NCBI GenBank assembly: GCA_947471745.1
Contig: CANJKZ010000724.1
Coordinates: 3,391,501-3,455,500, forward strand
Direction: 5' to 3'
Length of the DNA: 64,000 nt
Source: Closterium sp. Naga37s-1
Lineage: Eukaryota; Streptophyta; Zygnematophyceae; Desmidiales; Closteriaceae
Shown here: one piece after another, positions 51,565 through 61,088 of the stretch
How the letters are laid out: every line of letters starts with the position of its first letter
How positions within the stretch are numbered: position 1 is the stretch's first letter
Translations under genes and position numbers: made by a program
Notes under the pieces: generated by a model
What the model saw: only the letters and a program-made list of their open reading frames with translations
Database searches by the model: none
What the model was told of the DNA's origin: nothing

Positions 51565-52790
51565 CACCTTTGAATAAATGTGACAGGTCAAGAAAAGTCG
51601 GACTCTATTTTTTATCCCACGTGCATTGACATGCTAGAAACTCTATTTTTATTGGTCAGACAATTTTTTATTTTTATTTTTAATCACGATTCATCAGACA
51701 CGCAAAAAGCAACATATACGATGCATCAGGGGGGTTCAAATCCTAGCGAGGACCCTGCCAGCACCAATCGCAATATTTTCCGAGCCATCCTTGCCCTACC
51801 TCTACCTAGCTAGGATTCGTACCGTCTTCTCCAGGGCATAACACCCTAGGGTGTTACTAAAATACAAGGAAAATTGGGGGGGAGGAGGGAGGGGGGGGGG
51901 GAGGGGGGGGAAGGGGGTCTTCTCATAGGAAAAAGCTACATGATACCTGGGTGGACATATATGGCATATTTTAGTGTAAGAGTTTTTTTTTTTTTTTTTT
52001 TTTTTTTTAGACAACTTGGGTGTTTCCATGGTCGTTTTAACATCACAGGTTGCGGTGCCAATGTGAATTTCAGTGAGAACTTCATCACCCCCTCGAAAAT
52101 GCCATGGTTGGCCACTTGCATTGGAAGATTTGCCAGCGTGGTGACAACAAAATAGTGGTACGGGGGAAATCTTGGAAGATCTTAGTACAAAAACTACGAA
52201 ATTTCATCGAGGGAGAGATTCTCACGATATCATCCCGTACTTACACCTACTCATTAACACCAACCCGTCAGCCCCCGGATGTAAGCGCAGGCCTCGGATA
52301 AGCGTCGGGCGCTTATAAGTGGCATATGGCGCTTATATCCGGTCCTCGATTATAAGCGCTCCCCCTAGTAAATCAAGTTTAATAATAAGCACGTGTCAAT
52401 TTTTTATTTGGAAACCTGTAGAATCACGGAAACGATATTCACCTTGGCAGGGAAACAAAGTACAGTTTCAGTTTCCCACTCTTATTTCACTTGCTGCATG
52501 TCTATTCAGCATGTGCTATCATTTAGTTAGCATGACTTGGCAGGAAATTAATCCTAGCCAAGCTGCGCAAAAATCAGATTCGCGACCCCAATTATTTTTG
52601 ACTCGATTACAATCGGCTGAAGAAGATCTACAGTTTGGTATAAAGTAAATAGAATTACATATTTGCCATTATATTAACACCGGCGCTTATAAAAATCATC
52701 GATTATAAGCCCACCCCCCTAAAAAAATGTGTTTTATGATACCCCCGAGGGCGGGTATATCCGAGGTATGACGGGGGTGTTATAAAAAAT
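51565..52790. other. Spacer with short repeats, no gene seen
   Basis: Contains GGGTTCAAATCC (about 51730-51741), which matches a polymerase III B box, a G-rich/A-rich low-complexity tract (51875-51915), a 23-nt T run (about 51986-52008), and two hairpin-forming direct repeats at about 52328 and 52682. The ORF at 52319-52648 has no recognisable domain. Confidence 0.5.
52328..52725. repeat. Two ~40-bp direct repeats, each a hairpin
   Basis: Copy 1 starts GGCGCTTATA at 52328 and copy 2 at about 52682; each continues TC.TCGATTATAAGC.C.CCCCCTA. Within each copy GCGCTTATA pairs with TATAAGCGC (perfect in copy 1, GCTTATA/TATAAGC in copy 2). Possibly the ends of a small unclassified mobile element. 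Confidence 0.6.
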
Positions 52791-52921
52791 TGTTAGAATC
52801 AATGCAACGGAATGAGGTACACTAGCATGAGTGAGGAATACAAGTAGAGCTAACTCTAGTGCGTTGTACTCAGTACAGTCTACCCCACTACAGCCTACAC
52901 AGCATATAATTTATATTGACA
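52791..52921 (-). repeat. E7 3' LTR (131 bp)
   Basis: Shares the central GCTGTGTAGGCTGTAGTGGG block with the E1 and E2 LTRs. Only one copy found. Confidence 0.75.
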
Positions 52922-53897
52922 CACCCCCATAGGCAAAGTGGAGGATAACAAACACAACAAGCGGTCACAAAACCGGTCAAGAGAAGAAACAAAGCAAAGC
53001 AAGCTCAAGGTGGATCTCAAGATCACCACGCATTCTGAGCACAAGCAAGCGGCCACAAGGCCAGTTCACATGCAGTTTTATAATAGAGCAAGTAGTACAA
53101 TGATTACAACCTAGCAACTAGAAACATGCAGGTTAAAAATCAAGATCAAGAGACAACCAGTGTTGGCCCGTGTGGCCACATACGAAGGCAAAGCTAGGAA
53201 CGCAGCTGCAACACTCGCATGGCAAAGGAATGAAGCGCAAAGTGCTACGTTCTGCTTGCTAGTCTAACCAAGTAGCGCAGCACCCTCCTAGCAACCTGCC
53301 AATGTGCAGGGTGGGATCTCGCGGGCGCAACGTAGCGAGTCCGGATGCTGAGAGGGTACGGCATGTACTCCATCTTGAGCTGCCTGTCCTCAAGGACGTC
53401 ACAACCAAGGGCAAGCTCACCCTCGACTGACGTAGGGCACGAAGGGGCAGAAACGAGACCAGCAAGGTGGCATGGCGGCAAGTAGCGGGAAAGCCAACGA
53501 GCTCAGCTACTAAGGCAGAAGCAGCAGCAGTCGAAGAAGTAGGTGCAGTCACAAGCGCGGCTAGACAACAAGGGATAGTTGGGCGAGCAGCACAATCAAG
53601 GTCAGACACAGGGTCAGGAACGGCAGAAAGAGAAGACGGGGGAGGTAACGGCAGGACAACAAGCTCCCGAGCATGACGAGAGGTAGCAGGGGAGGCAGAA
53701 CAAGACACAGGTACTCGACGCTCAGTCAGGGAGACGGGCGACGGGGAGTATGGAGCAGGTGCAGTCAGAGGGGAGTAAAGCGGTGGAAACAACAGAGGAG
53801 GAGCATATGCAGTGGTCGTCGGCTTAGCAGAGGCAGTCGGGAGTCTGGGAAGGTGGTGAAGCGCTGACTCAGGTAGCGACGATGACGGCTGCTCCAA
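52791..53897 (-). mobile_element. E7, deletion remnant of an E1/E2-clan copia element
   Basis: 3' LTR at 52791-52921 (minus strand TGTCAATATAAATTATATGC ... TTGATTCTAACA), followed by the clan polypurine tract. Pol debris: an RNase H fragment YPLSIRTRYVAPARSHPAHW (about 53355-53300) lies next to linker/RT-upstream sequence (CDVLEDRQ; AASALVAELVGFPATCR; VSLTERRVPVS), so most of RT and RNase H is deleted internally. Gag, protease and integrase absent. Left flank unclear. Confidence 0.75.
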
Positions 53898-53989
53898 GTG
53901 TCAACAGGAGTGTTGTGTGGCCCCGTCCTTGCTTTGGCGGAGCCGACCTTGTGGGGGGTTGCAGCCAACCTGCAGCAGTGGGCACGGGG

Positions 53990-54270
53990 GCCATTGCAAG
54001 GACGCCGAGCTGGAGGGCGCCGAGCAGGAGGACGCCATCCTGGACACATGGACGGCGTCTTGGGAAGCTGGACGCTGACCTGGGCGTCGGCACGACTACC
54101 CGGGAGCCTGGTCGGCGTCCTGGGCGTCTGCACGGCGTCCTTGGAGGCCGGACACCGACCTGGTCGTTTGGTCGGCGTCCTGGAAAGGTGGACGCTGCCC
54201 TGGAGGTCTGCATGGCGTCTTGGACGTCTGGACGCCGGACTGGGGACGCCGGGCATGTGCGATCGGCTAC
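53990..54270. repeat. About 30-33-bp degenerate tandem repeat
   Basis: Units of the type GGCGTCCTGGGCGTCTGCAC alternate with GGTCGGCGTCCTGG and GACGCTGACCTGG. Probably the expanded leader or linker of a copia element (E7 or E5). The several ORFs over it, on both strands, look like repeat shadows. Confidence 0.65.
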
Positions 54271-54279
54271 GGACTGAGC

Positions 54280-54880
54280 TGGTCGACCGGGATACCCGGG
54301 CGATGTATGCGAAGGTCGCCGGGGTGATTTCTGCGAGGCCGACCTCGGGGGTGGTATCCCGAGGTCGACGTGGCTGGTGGGCGCAGTTGTTGGCGTAGAG
54401 TCTGCCAGGCGTCTGCGCTGTGCTCGTAACAAGGTGTGGAGCGCCAACCTGCACGCACCTGCGAAGCAAGTGCACCGTTGTCCTGCGGGTGCAACGCTGT
54501 GCAGCCGACTTGCTGCAGCGTTGGCACACCATGGACTTGCAATGTTGGCGCACCGCTACTCTGCAACTCTGGAGCGGTGCGAGTGCTGCTGCGCTAGAGC
54601 GCGGTCGACCATGCTACGCTGGAGGTCGATCAGCAGCCTAGCTAGCTCTGATGTAGTCCGTGTTGCCAATGTTGTTGCTATCATTGTTGACAATCTTTGC
54701 TAGTGAAACTCTTGCAAAATCTCCCCGTGAATGTGCAAGCAGAGAACACACAAGGAAACGACTAGGGAACGCAGAGATCACACGAGCACTTGTGCCTAGC
54801 CCGTAGTCTAGCTCCCATTGTAGCAGTTATCTCTACAGGGCGATACCCTGGCAGTCGTCGAGGCAGGACTCCGCTCCGTG
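54280..54880. other. Spacer between E7 debris and E5
   Basis: No clear gene. AGCTCTGAT at about 54647 is the inverse of the 3' part of a copia primer site and may mark a degraded 5' end of a minus-strand element, but no matching LTR was recognised. Confidence 0.35.
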
Positions 54881-55170
54881 TGGGTGGCGGAGCACCACCC
54901 TTCTCGACAAGCCTCTCCTCGACCGGTGAACAACGACGGCGGCGTCGACGTGGGTGTCCACGCCGGTGGAGGTCAGGTCGGCAGCAGTGCGGGAGGCACG
55001 TCGAGGCAGCAAGGTGTGATACACGTCGGTGAAGCCAGCGGCGTTCAGGCGCGAGGGATGCAGACATCGGCGGCTGCAGGCTCCTCGCAAGGCGAAGTCA
55101 GAGGTCGACGAAGCGGATTGCCGCCGATGTCGGCGACCCAGGTGACGGCGGGCGGGATTGCACCGAGCTA

Positions 55171-56196
55171 CGGCTACTCGTTGGTCGACCAGACATTCTC
55201 ACCTGGAAGAAAGCCATCAAGCCCCAGCTGGAGATGGCCGGGCTGATCAGCTTTGCTCGAGGCACCGTGGCGACGCCAGACGACCACAACCTGCGTGCGG
55301 AGTTTCGTGCCGTGCAGCTGTTGACCTTCACGGTCATCTCGCGGTGCTGCTTGCCGGGCGTGCAGATCGCCTTGAAGTGATGCGGAGAGTACCTCGACGC
55401 CGGCCACCGGGCATGGCACTTCATTGAGTCGACGTACCAGGTCACCGACGACTTGTTCATCGCCCAGCTTGAGGGGCAGCTGACGCACCTGCGTATGCGC
55501 GACGAGGAGACGGCGACTGACTACTGCAACCGAGCTCAACGGATTCTCGCCACCATCAGGATGCTCGCCGCGAAGTACTCGACGGAGTCGTACGTCACCC
55601 ACGTCATGCAGGGACTCTCGAGCAGCTACAACCTCCTGAAGCGGCTGTCAATGGCGCCGAGCACAAGGGCGACGCTCAACGAGGATAACTTGACCTTGTA
55701 CATCCTGCAGGACGAGGCGATGCAGGAGGCTGAGCGGTCCCAGGAGCTCTTGGTGCAGGCAAACTTCGTCGCCCCGGCGAGGCTAGGAGGTCGACCGGGG
55801 CAGCGTGGGCAGCCTGGCAGCGGTGGTTGCAGTGGCTGGAAGCCGGCGAAGGACACCAACAAGCAGAGGTCGGCCGCGAGTGGTAGTCAAGGAGGAGGAA
55901 GTCGGCGTCAGGAGTGCTGGATCTGCCACAGCCCCGACCACCTCTCCTTCGAGTGCCCTGACCGCAGCGACACCGACTACGACGACGTTAAGGGAGGCCG
56001 CGGGAGGTCGGCCAGCGGTCGTCCCCATCGAGGAAACCAGCCGTGCAAGAAGCAGTCGACCAAGTCGACCTCGGCGAAGGACGCCAACTCCTCTGTTGAC
56101 GGCAAGGGACGAGACGAAGAGGCGGCGTTGTACTTGCTGGTCGGCGTTGTGGAGCCGATCGTCTCGCTAGCGCTAGAGGCTAGCAAGGACTTCTAG
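55171..56196 (+). pseudogene. E5 Gag
   Basis: UBN2-type copia Gag. The frame shows ILTWKKAIKPQLEMAGL (about 55196), a TGA at 55378, then HFIESTYQVTDDLFIAQLEG and MRDEETATDYCNRAQRI, leading to a Gly/Ser/Arg-rich tail and the zinc knuckle CWICHSPDHLSFEC (about 55915). TAG at 56194; pol continues in the same frame at 56200, so this TAG is either a Gag/Pol boundary or another mutation. The N terminus upstream of 55171 is in a different frame or non-coding. Confidence 0.8.
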
Positions 56197-56855
56197 GCGG
56201 TGGCGGCAGCTGTACACGCGAACCCAGCGGTGGTCCTGCTCGACAGCGGATGCTTGCACCACCTGATGGGGACGATGGAGGCCTTTGTCAACTTGAAGCC
56301 GAGCGGCAACGTGCAGCACGTGCGCGACTTCAATGGGGCGCTGCAGGACGTTCAGGGCCGTGGCACTGTCGCTCTGCAAGGGGAGGCTGGGAAGCAAGTG
56401 CGCATCCCCGACGTGCTCTACGTCCCGGGCATGCGAGCAAACCTGCTTTCGGCCGGCCAGCTGAAGGAGCACGGCGTGAGGCTGCAGGAGGACGGCGACA
56501 GGATGCTGCTTGTCTCAGCGGCGGGAGAGGTGCTCGGTCGGGCAACGTACACCGGGCATGTTCTCTGCACCGACCTCCGCCCCTGCTTGGCCAAGCAGAC
56601 AACGCCCACCGCGGAGGTCGTGGCCCTGTGGGCGATCGTCTCGGCGAGGAAGGCAACGCCTAACAGGCTGCACACGAGGCTTGCGCATGTCGGCATGGAC
56701 ACACTTTCGGAGCTCGGCGAAGCACGAGGTCGCTATCGGGCTGGACCTCAAGTCGGCGTCTGGCGCAACACACCTTTCTGACAAAGGCCCCGACGCCGAC
56801 GACGTGCTGGCAGTCGTGCACATCGACCTGTGCGGGCCGTTCTGCGTGGCTGCCA
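56197..56855 (+). pseudogene. E5 Pol, part 1 (protease, pre-integrase, start of integrase)
   Basis: Protease VVLLDSGCLHHLMG (about 56233), then LYVPGMRANLLSAGQL, GAG-pre-integrase NRLHTRLAHVGMDTL (about 56662), a frame change near 56730, then the integrase start VVHIDLCGPFCVAA (about 56815), where E6 has inserted at TGCCA. The first integrase Asp (HIDLCGP) is present. Continues at 61089. Confidence 0.85.
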
Positions 56856-56995
56856 TGTCAACATATATTTTTATGTGCTGTTTAGGTTAGTCTAGGTGTT
56901 ACATTTCTACTTCCTTGCATGATTAGGGTTTGCTATATCTAGGGTTGTACTTCACATTTTCTATCAATTCATTCTTATCGTAACATGGTATTAGA
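56856..56995 (+). repeat. E6 5' LTR (140 bp)
   Basis: TGTCAACATATATTTTTATG ... CTTATCGTAACA; same sequence as the 3' copy apart from the region near ATATATTTTTATGTGCTG, where the two differ in length. Confidence 0.92.
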
Positions 56996-57034
56996 GCGAG
57001 ACCGGCGTCACCCGTGGCCGTGCGTCACTGGGCC

Positions 57035-58500
57035 ACAGGTTCAACTGGTACGCAGCATTGCGGACTGCCTGAGGCCACAAGAACTGAGGGGCACCGGCAT
57101 GACACATGGAGGTCCGGGCAACCTCCATGACGAGGCCGATGCGACGCTAGGCTACCCCGTTCTGCTGCGGCGAGGCTGGTAGCGTGTACGACTGAATGAC
57201 TCCCCGACCCTGACAGAACGTCTCTAGGCGAGTGGAAGAAAACTCACCACCATGGTCCAAGTGTAGGCGAAGCCCACACAGGCCCTAGGCGCCACCCCAC
57301 GCTAGGAGCCATGGCTCGAGGACGGTAGGCACGTCAGCCTTCCGTCGCAAGGGGAAAACCGTGGTGTAGCGGGAATAGTCGTCCACCACAACCAGGAAGT
57401 AGCGTTCCTGACGTGGGCAGGGGAGGGGCCCAAAACGTCCAACTGCAGGGTCTGGAAGGGAGCCGTGGTGGGGGGGAACGAGGAGGAGTGAGGGGCGGCG
57501 CGCTGTCGACCCTCGACGCAAGGAGTGCACGACGGCGCAGGCGAGCAAGGAAGCGGGGCAAGCGACGTTGGGAGACCTGAGACCAGACGGTGACGTACCA
57601 TCCTACTAAGACGTGGGAACGACGGGTGACCTAGACGGTGGTGCCAGAGGACCGATGGATGGGCGAGTGACCTACAGTCGCACGACACAGCAGCTACCTG
57701 ACCTGACTCAGAGTGGTGGGAACCAGTGTGTAGTGAGTACAAACCAGATCCCGGCTCTCTGTGGAAAGTGGCCAGAGGCGCCCTAGTGGCACCGACAGTG
57801 CAGGAGGCAACAGGCTCGTCCAGTGGAAAAGTAGTAACAACACCTAGGTCGTGGAGGTGACTGACACCCACGAGGTTCCTGGAGAACGAAGGGGTGTAGT
57901 AACCTGTGAGAAACCCAGAGGGACCCGCTGGACACGGAAGATTGGTGGTGCTGTGGGCAACTACAGGTCCCACGCCGGGGTCAGCCAAAGTGACAGTGTC
58001 TGGAGTGCGCAGTGGTGTGAGGTCAGTACAATCGCGAAAGAAACAGCTGGACGCTCCAGAGTCTAGGGTGAAGGAAAGCTGTGCAGTCTATGAGATCGCA
58101 CCCGAGCCAGCGACAAAGGCTGGTGCTAGACTAGTGGTAGCTGCAGCTCCTACACAAAGACCCTCAGAGACGCATGGACTGGAAACAACACATGCACCAA
58201 GACTACAAACACAGGTCTCTACTCGTGCAGCCGGGAAAGGTCCTAGACCAGGTAGGTGAGACTCAACTGGTGCAGTAGTGTGCTGGCAAAGGCGCGAGGA
58301 CCAGTGCAGTGTAATAGCGTCAGGACCAAAACGCTCACGGTGGAGGTCGTCGAGTCGACGGTAGTAGCTGGACGCAGTGTGGTTAGGACTCCAGCAGGTA
58401 GTGCCAGCACCAGGGCCTGTCAGGGCCTGGTACCCACAGGGGCCGACGCCTCACCCACTACTAGCTGAGCCACCGCTGGGGGCGCCACACTTTGGCTCCG
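57035..58500 (-). pseudogene. E6 inverted segment: gag end, protease, pre-integrase, integrase
   Basis: Minus-strand reading from about 58500 down: gag-like remnant, protease TLDSGASSCFFRD (about 58072-58033), FLTGYYTPSFSRNLVGVSHL, pre-integrase VLWHHRLGHPSFPRLSRM (about 57650), VVVDDYSRYTTVFPLRRK (about 57390-57340), then LRLHLDHGGEFSS and PQQNGVA*RRIGLVMEVART with a TAG. The integrase C terminus ends near 57035 beside the primer site, so the half is inverted as a block relative to the LTRs and RT. Confidence 0.82.
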
Positions 58501-58559
58501 CAGGCCCCCACTGACGGGAGTGCTGCGACTGGCCCTGCTGCTGTAGAACTCTAGTACAC

Positions 58560-58935
58560 GCCATGTGAGCCTATGTTGCTGCTGGTTCTGCTGGGGGCAG
58601 CCTAAGCTGCTGCCGGTGCGCTGGGGGCAGCCTGTGCTCCTTTTGGTTCTGTTGGGGGGCAGCCTAGGCTGCTAATAGTTCTCCAGGGGGCAGCCAATGC
58701 TGCTGCTGGTGCGCTGGGGGCAGCCTATGCTGCTGCTGGTTCGCTGGGGGCAGCCTATGCTGCTTCTGGCTCTGCTGGGGGCAGCCTTAGCTGCTACTGG
58801 TTTTGCTGGGGACAGCCAATGCTGCTGCTGGTGCGCTGGCGGCAACCTATGCTGCTTCTGGTTCTGCTGGGGGGAGCCTACGCTGCTGCTGGTGCACTGG
58901 GGGCAGCCTATGCTGCTTCTGGTGCTGCTGGCGGT
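58560..58935. repeat. Minisatellite between E6 halves
   Basis: About a dozen imperfect 30-45-bp units built on GCTGCTGCTGGTGCGCTGGGGGCAGCC; in position it could be the expanded Gly/Ala linker of this clan. Confidence 0.8.
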
Positions 58936-59281
58936 AGTGTAATCGGCTGGGGCTACTAGCGGCGGGTGTGGCAGCTCGTGGGGAGGCAGGCTTCAGGTGG
59001 GGCAGCTGTTAAGGCAGCGGGCTGTGGGTGGGGAAGGTGAGGCGGCGAATCTGTGCGGTTCTGTGCGATTATGTGCAGTTCTGTGCGGTGAAATGCGGTG
59101 GAGAGTACTGGGTGTGGCGGCTGATTCCGGGTAAGGTGCGTAGAACGGGTGGGGCAGCAGGTTTCCAGGTGGGGCGGCGGTTGTCAGGTCCAGGGCGGCG
59201 GGTTTCCAGTTTCGGCGGCGGATTTCAGGTCTGGGATGGCGGGCTTTCAGGTCCAGGGGCGGTTAAGACGGTGGGCTGTAC
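58936..59281. other. G-rich stretch before E6 RT
   Basis: Contains repeats of GGGGCGGCGGGTTTCCAGGT type and GTGCGGTTCTGTGCG type. No protein motif recognised. Confidence 0.5.
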
Positions 59282-60663
59282 ATGCGCGCGGCTGTTGTTG
59301 TACGTGTGGCGAGAAGCTTCAGTCAGCGAGAGGGGGTGGACTTCTTCCAGACCTTCGCTCCCACCCCGAAGATGCGTACTCTTCGGGCATTGCAGCATAT
59401 TGCATCCCAGTGCGACTACGAGTTGCACTCCTTGGACTTCTCCACCGCGTTCCTTCAAGGGAGCCTGCACAAGCAGATCTGGCTGCGTTGCCCGCCTGGC
59501 TTCACTGGCTCTTTCCCACCTGGGACCCAGTGGCAGCTGCGTCGACCAGTCTACGGCCAGCGTCAGGCTCTACAAGAGTGGCACGACACACTTCGCTCGA
59601 CCCTTGCAGCGCTTGACTTCTTTCCGTCGTCTGCTGACCCGTCACTGTTCGTTCGCCGTGGCTCGACCCCGTTCTTTGTCCTGGTCTTCGTCGACGACCT
59701 GGTATTTGCCACTCCCGACCGACGCGCGCTGGCCTCCGTGAAGGAGGAACTACAGAGGAGACACACTTGCACTGACCTTGGTGAGTTGCAGCACTGCCTT
59801 GGCCTGCAGATCACTAGGGACAGGGCAGCGCACCATTACACCGACTCAGTCGCATATGGTCGAGCAGATCCTCACGCGGTTTCGCTTCCCGTTCTCCAAC
59901 GTACAGCTCACCCCTCTTGGTGTGGATCATTGGCTCATGCCTCCACCTTCGAACGAGTCATTTGAGTCCAGTGGTCCATATCCTGAGCTGGTGGGTTGTC
60001 TCATGTACCTGATGTCCTGTACTCGCCCAGACCTAGCTTACCCTCTTAGCGTCCTTGTGCGCTTTGTTGCGCCTGGGAGATGCCGACCTTCCCACTGGTA
60101 CGCTGCTAAGAGGGTGGCGAAGTATGTGGCGAGTACATAAGGCATGGGACTTGTCCTTGGAGGGAAGCAGCCAGTTACGCTCACAGGTTACTCGGACTCG
60201 TCGTGGGCCGACGACGCGGAGACGCTTCAATCTACGCAGGGGTACTCCTTTAGCCTCGGGGCACGTGCTGTTTCGTGGCGGTCGACTCGTGCGTCCTCCG
60301 TCGCCGGTTCCAGCTGTGAGGCAGAGGTGTACGCTGTGGCCATGGCCGCTCAGGAGCTTCGCTGGCTGTCTTTCCTTCTCACCCGACCTTGGTGAGCGAC
60401 CTCGCTCTCCCCCAGTCTTGTTCGCCGACAACAGGTCTGCCGTCCTGTTGTGTGAGGAGCCTCGACTGGCTGGGAAGGCAAAGCACATCCAGCTTCGTTT
60501 CCTTCTGCGTGAGTTACAGTAGCGTGGCCAGGCAATCGTACGACGTGTGGTCTCTGAGGCCAACACTGCAGATATCTTCACCAAGGCGTTGCCGCCATGT
60601 GATCACCAGTGTTTCTGCACCCAGCTTGGCCTTGTGCAGGCCCGTCCTCACTTGCTTACGTAG
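59282..60663 (+). pseudogene. E6 reverse transcriptase and RNase H
   Basis: The frame begins near FSQREGVDFFQTFAPTPKM (about 59318); upstream RT motifs (the WIFRVKR segment) are missing. SLDFSTAFLQGSLH (about 59430), VFVDDLVFAT (about 59680), a frame change near 59825, YPLSVLVRFVAPGR, TAA at 60138, RNase H GSSCEAEVYAVAMAAQELRW (about 60310), another frame change near 60390, TAG at 60520, end NTADIFTKA (about 60562). Dead, with clan-typical sequence. Confidence 0.85.
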
Positions 60664-60952
60664 ATGCTTTGTCCTTATTGTCTTTTACTCTTGCATCTCA
60701 ATATATTTGCTATATACCTGCATACGAACTGGCCTTGTGGCTCTTTTGCTTGCTCTCGGACTGTGTGCTGACTTTGAGCTCCACCCAGAGATTTGTTTAT
60801 TTCTTGTGGACTGGTCTTGTGACCCTTGCTTGTCCTTGCTGACTGGTCAAGTGACCCTTGCTTACTCTCAAACTGTGTGTGTCCTTGAGACCCACCCTGA
60901 GATATGGGTTTTTTTTTTTCACGGGACTACTGTCACCTAGACTATGGGGGTG

Positions 60953-61083
60953 TGTCAACATATATTTTATATGTCTTGTTTAGGTTAGTCTAGGTGTTAC
61001 ATTTCTACTTCCTTGCATGATTAGGGTTTGCTATATCTAGGGTTGTACTTCACATTTTCTATCAATTCATTCTTATCGTAACA
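60953..61083 (+). repeat. E6 3' LTR (131 bp)
   Basis: TGTCAACATATATTTTATATG ... CTTATCGTAACA followed by TGCCA. The upstream CTATGGGGGTG resembles the clan polypurine tract. Confidence 0.92.
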
Positions 61084-61088
61084 TGCCA

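Larger units (their letters stand above)
56856..61083 (+). mobile_element. Copia element E6 with internally inverted 5' half
   Basis: LTRs 56856-56995 and 60953-61083, perfect duplication TGCCA (56851-56855 and 61084-61088). LTRs and primer site (TGGTATTAGAGCGAGAC at 56996) are in + orientation, as is the RT/RNase H half (59282-60660). The gag-protease-integrase half (about 57035-58500) reads on the minus strand. A minisatellite (58560-58935) separates the halves. Removing E6 mentally restores E5 integrase reading frame exactly across TGCCA. The pol type is close to the E1/E2 clan (VVVDDYSRYTTVFPLRRK, LLWHHRLGHPS-like). Confidence 0.9.

Noticed and set aside
54761..55250. Several overlapping ORFs near 54762-55246 on both strands
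   Set aside because: GC-rich frames around the poorly defined E5 5' end with no motif; the true gag frame is recognisable only from about 55171.
6196..60520. TAG reassigned to glutamine as an explanation for readable frames
   Set aside because: E4 pol and the E2 gag frame end at TAG, TAG also replaces Trp and Ser positions (34081, 33871), and frameshifts accompany the stops; ordinary decay is simpler. Kept as a check in the findings.
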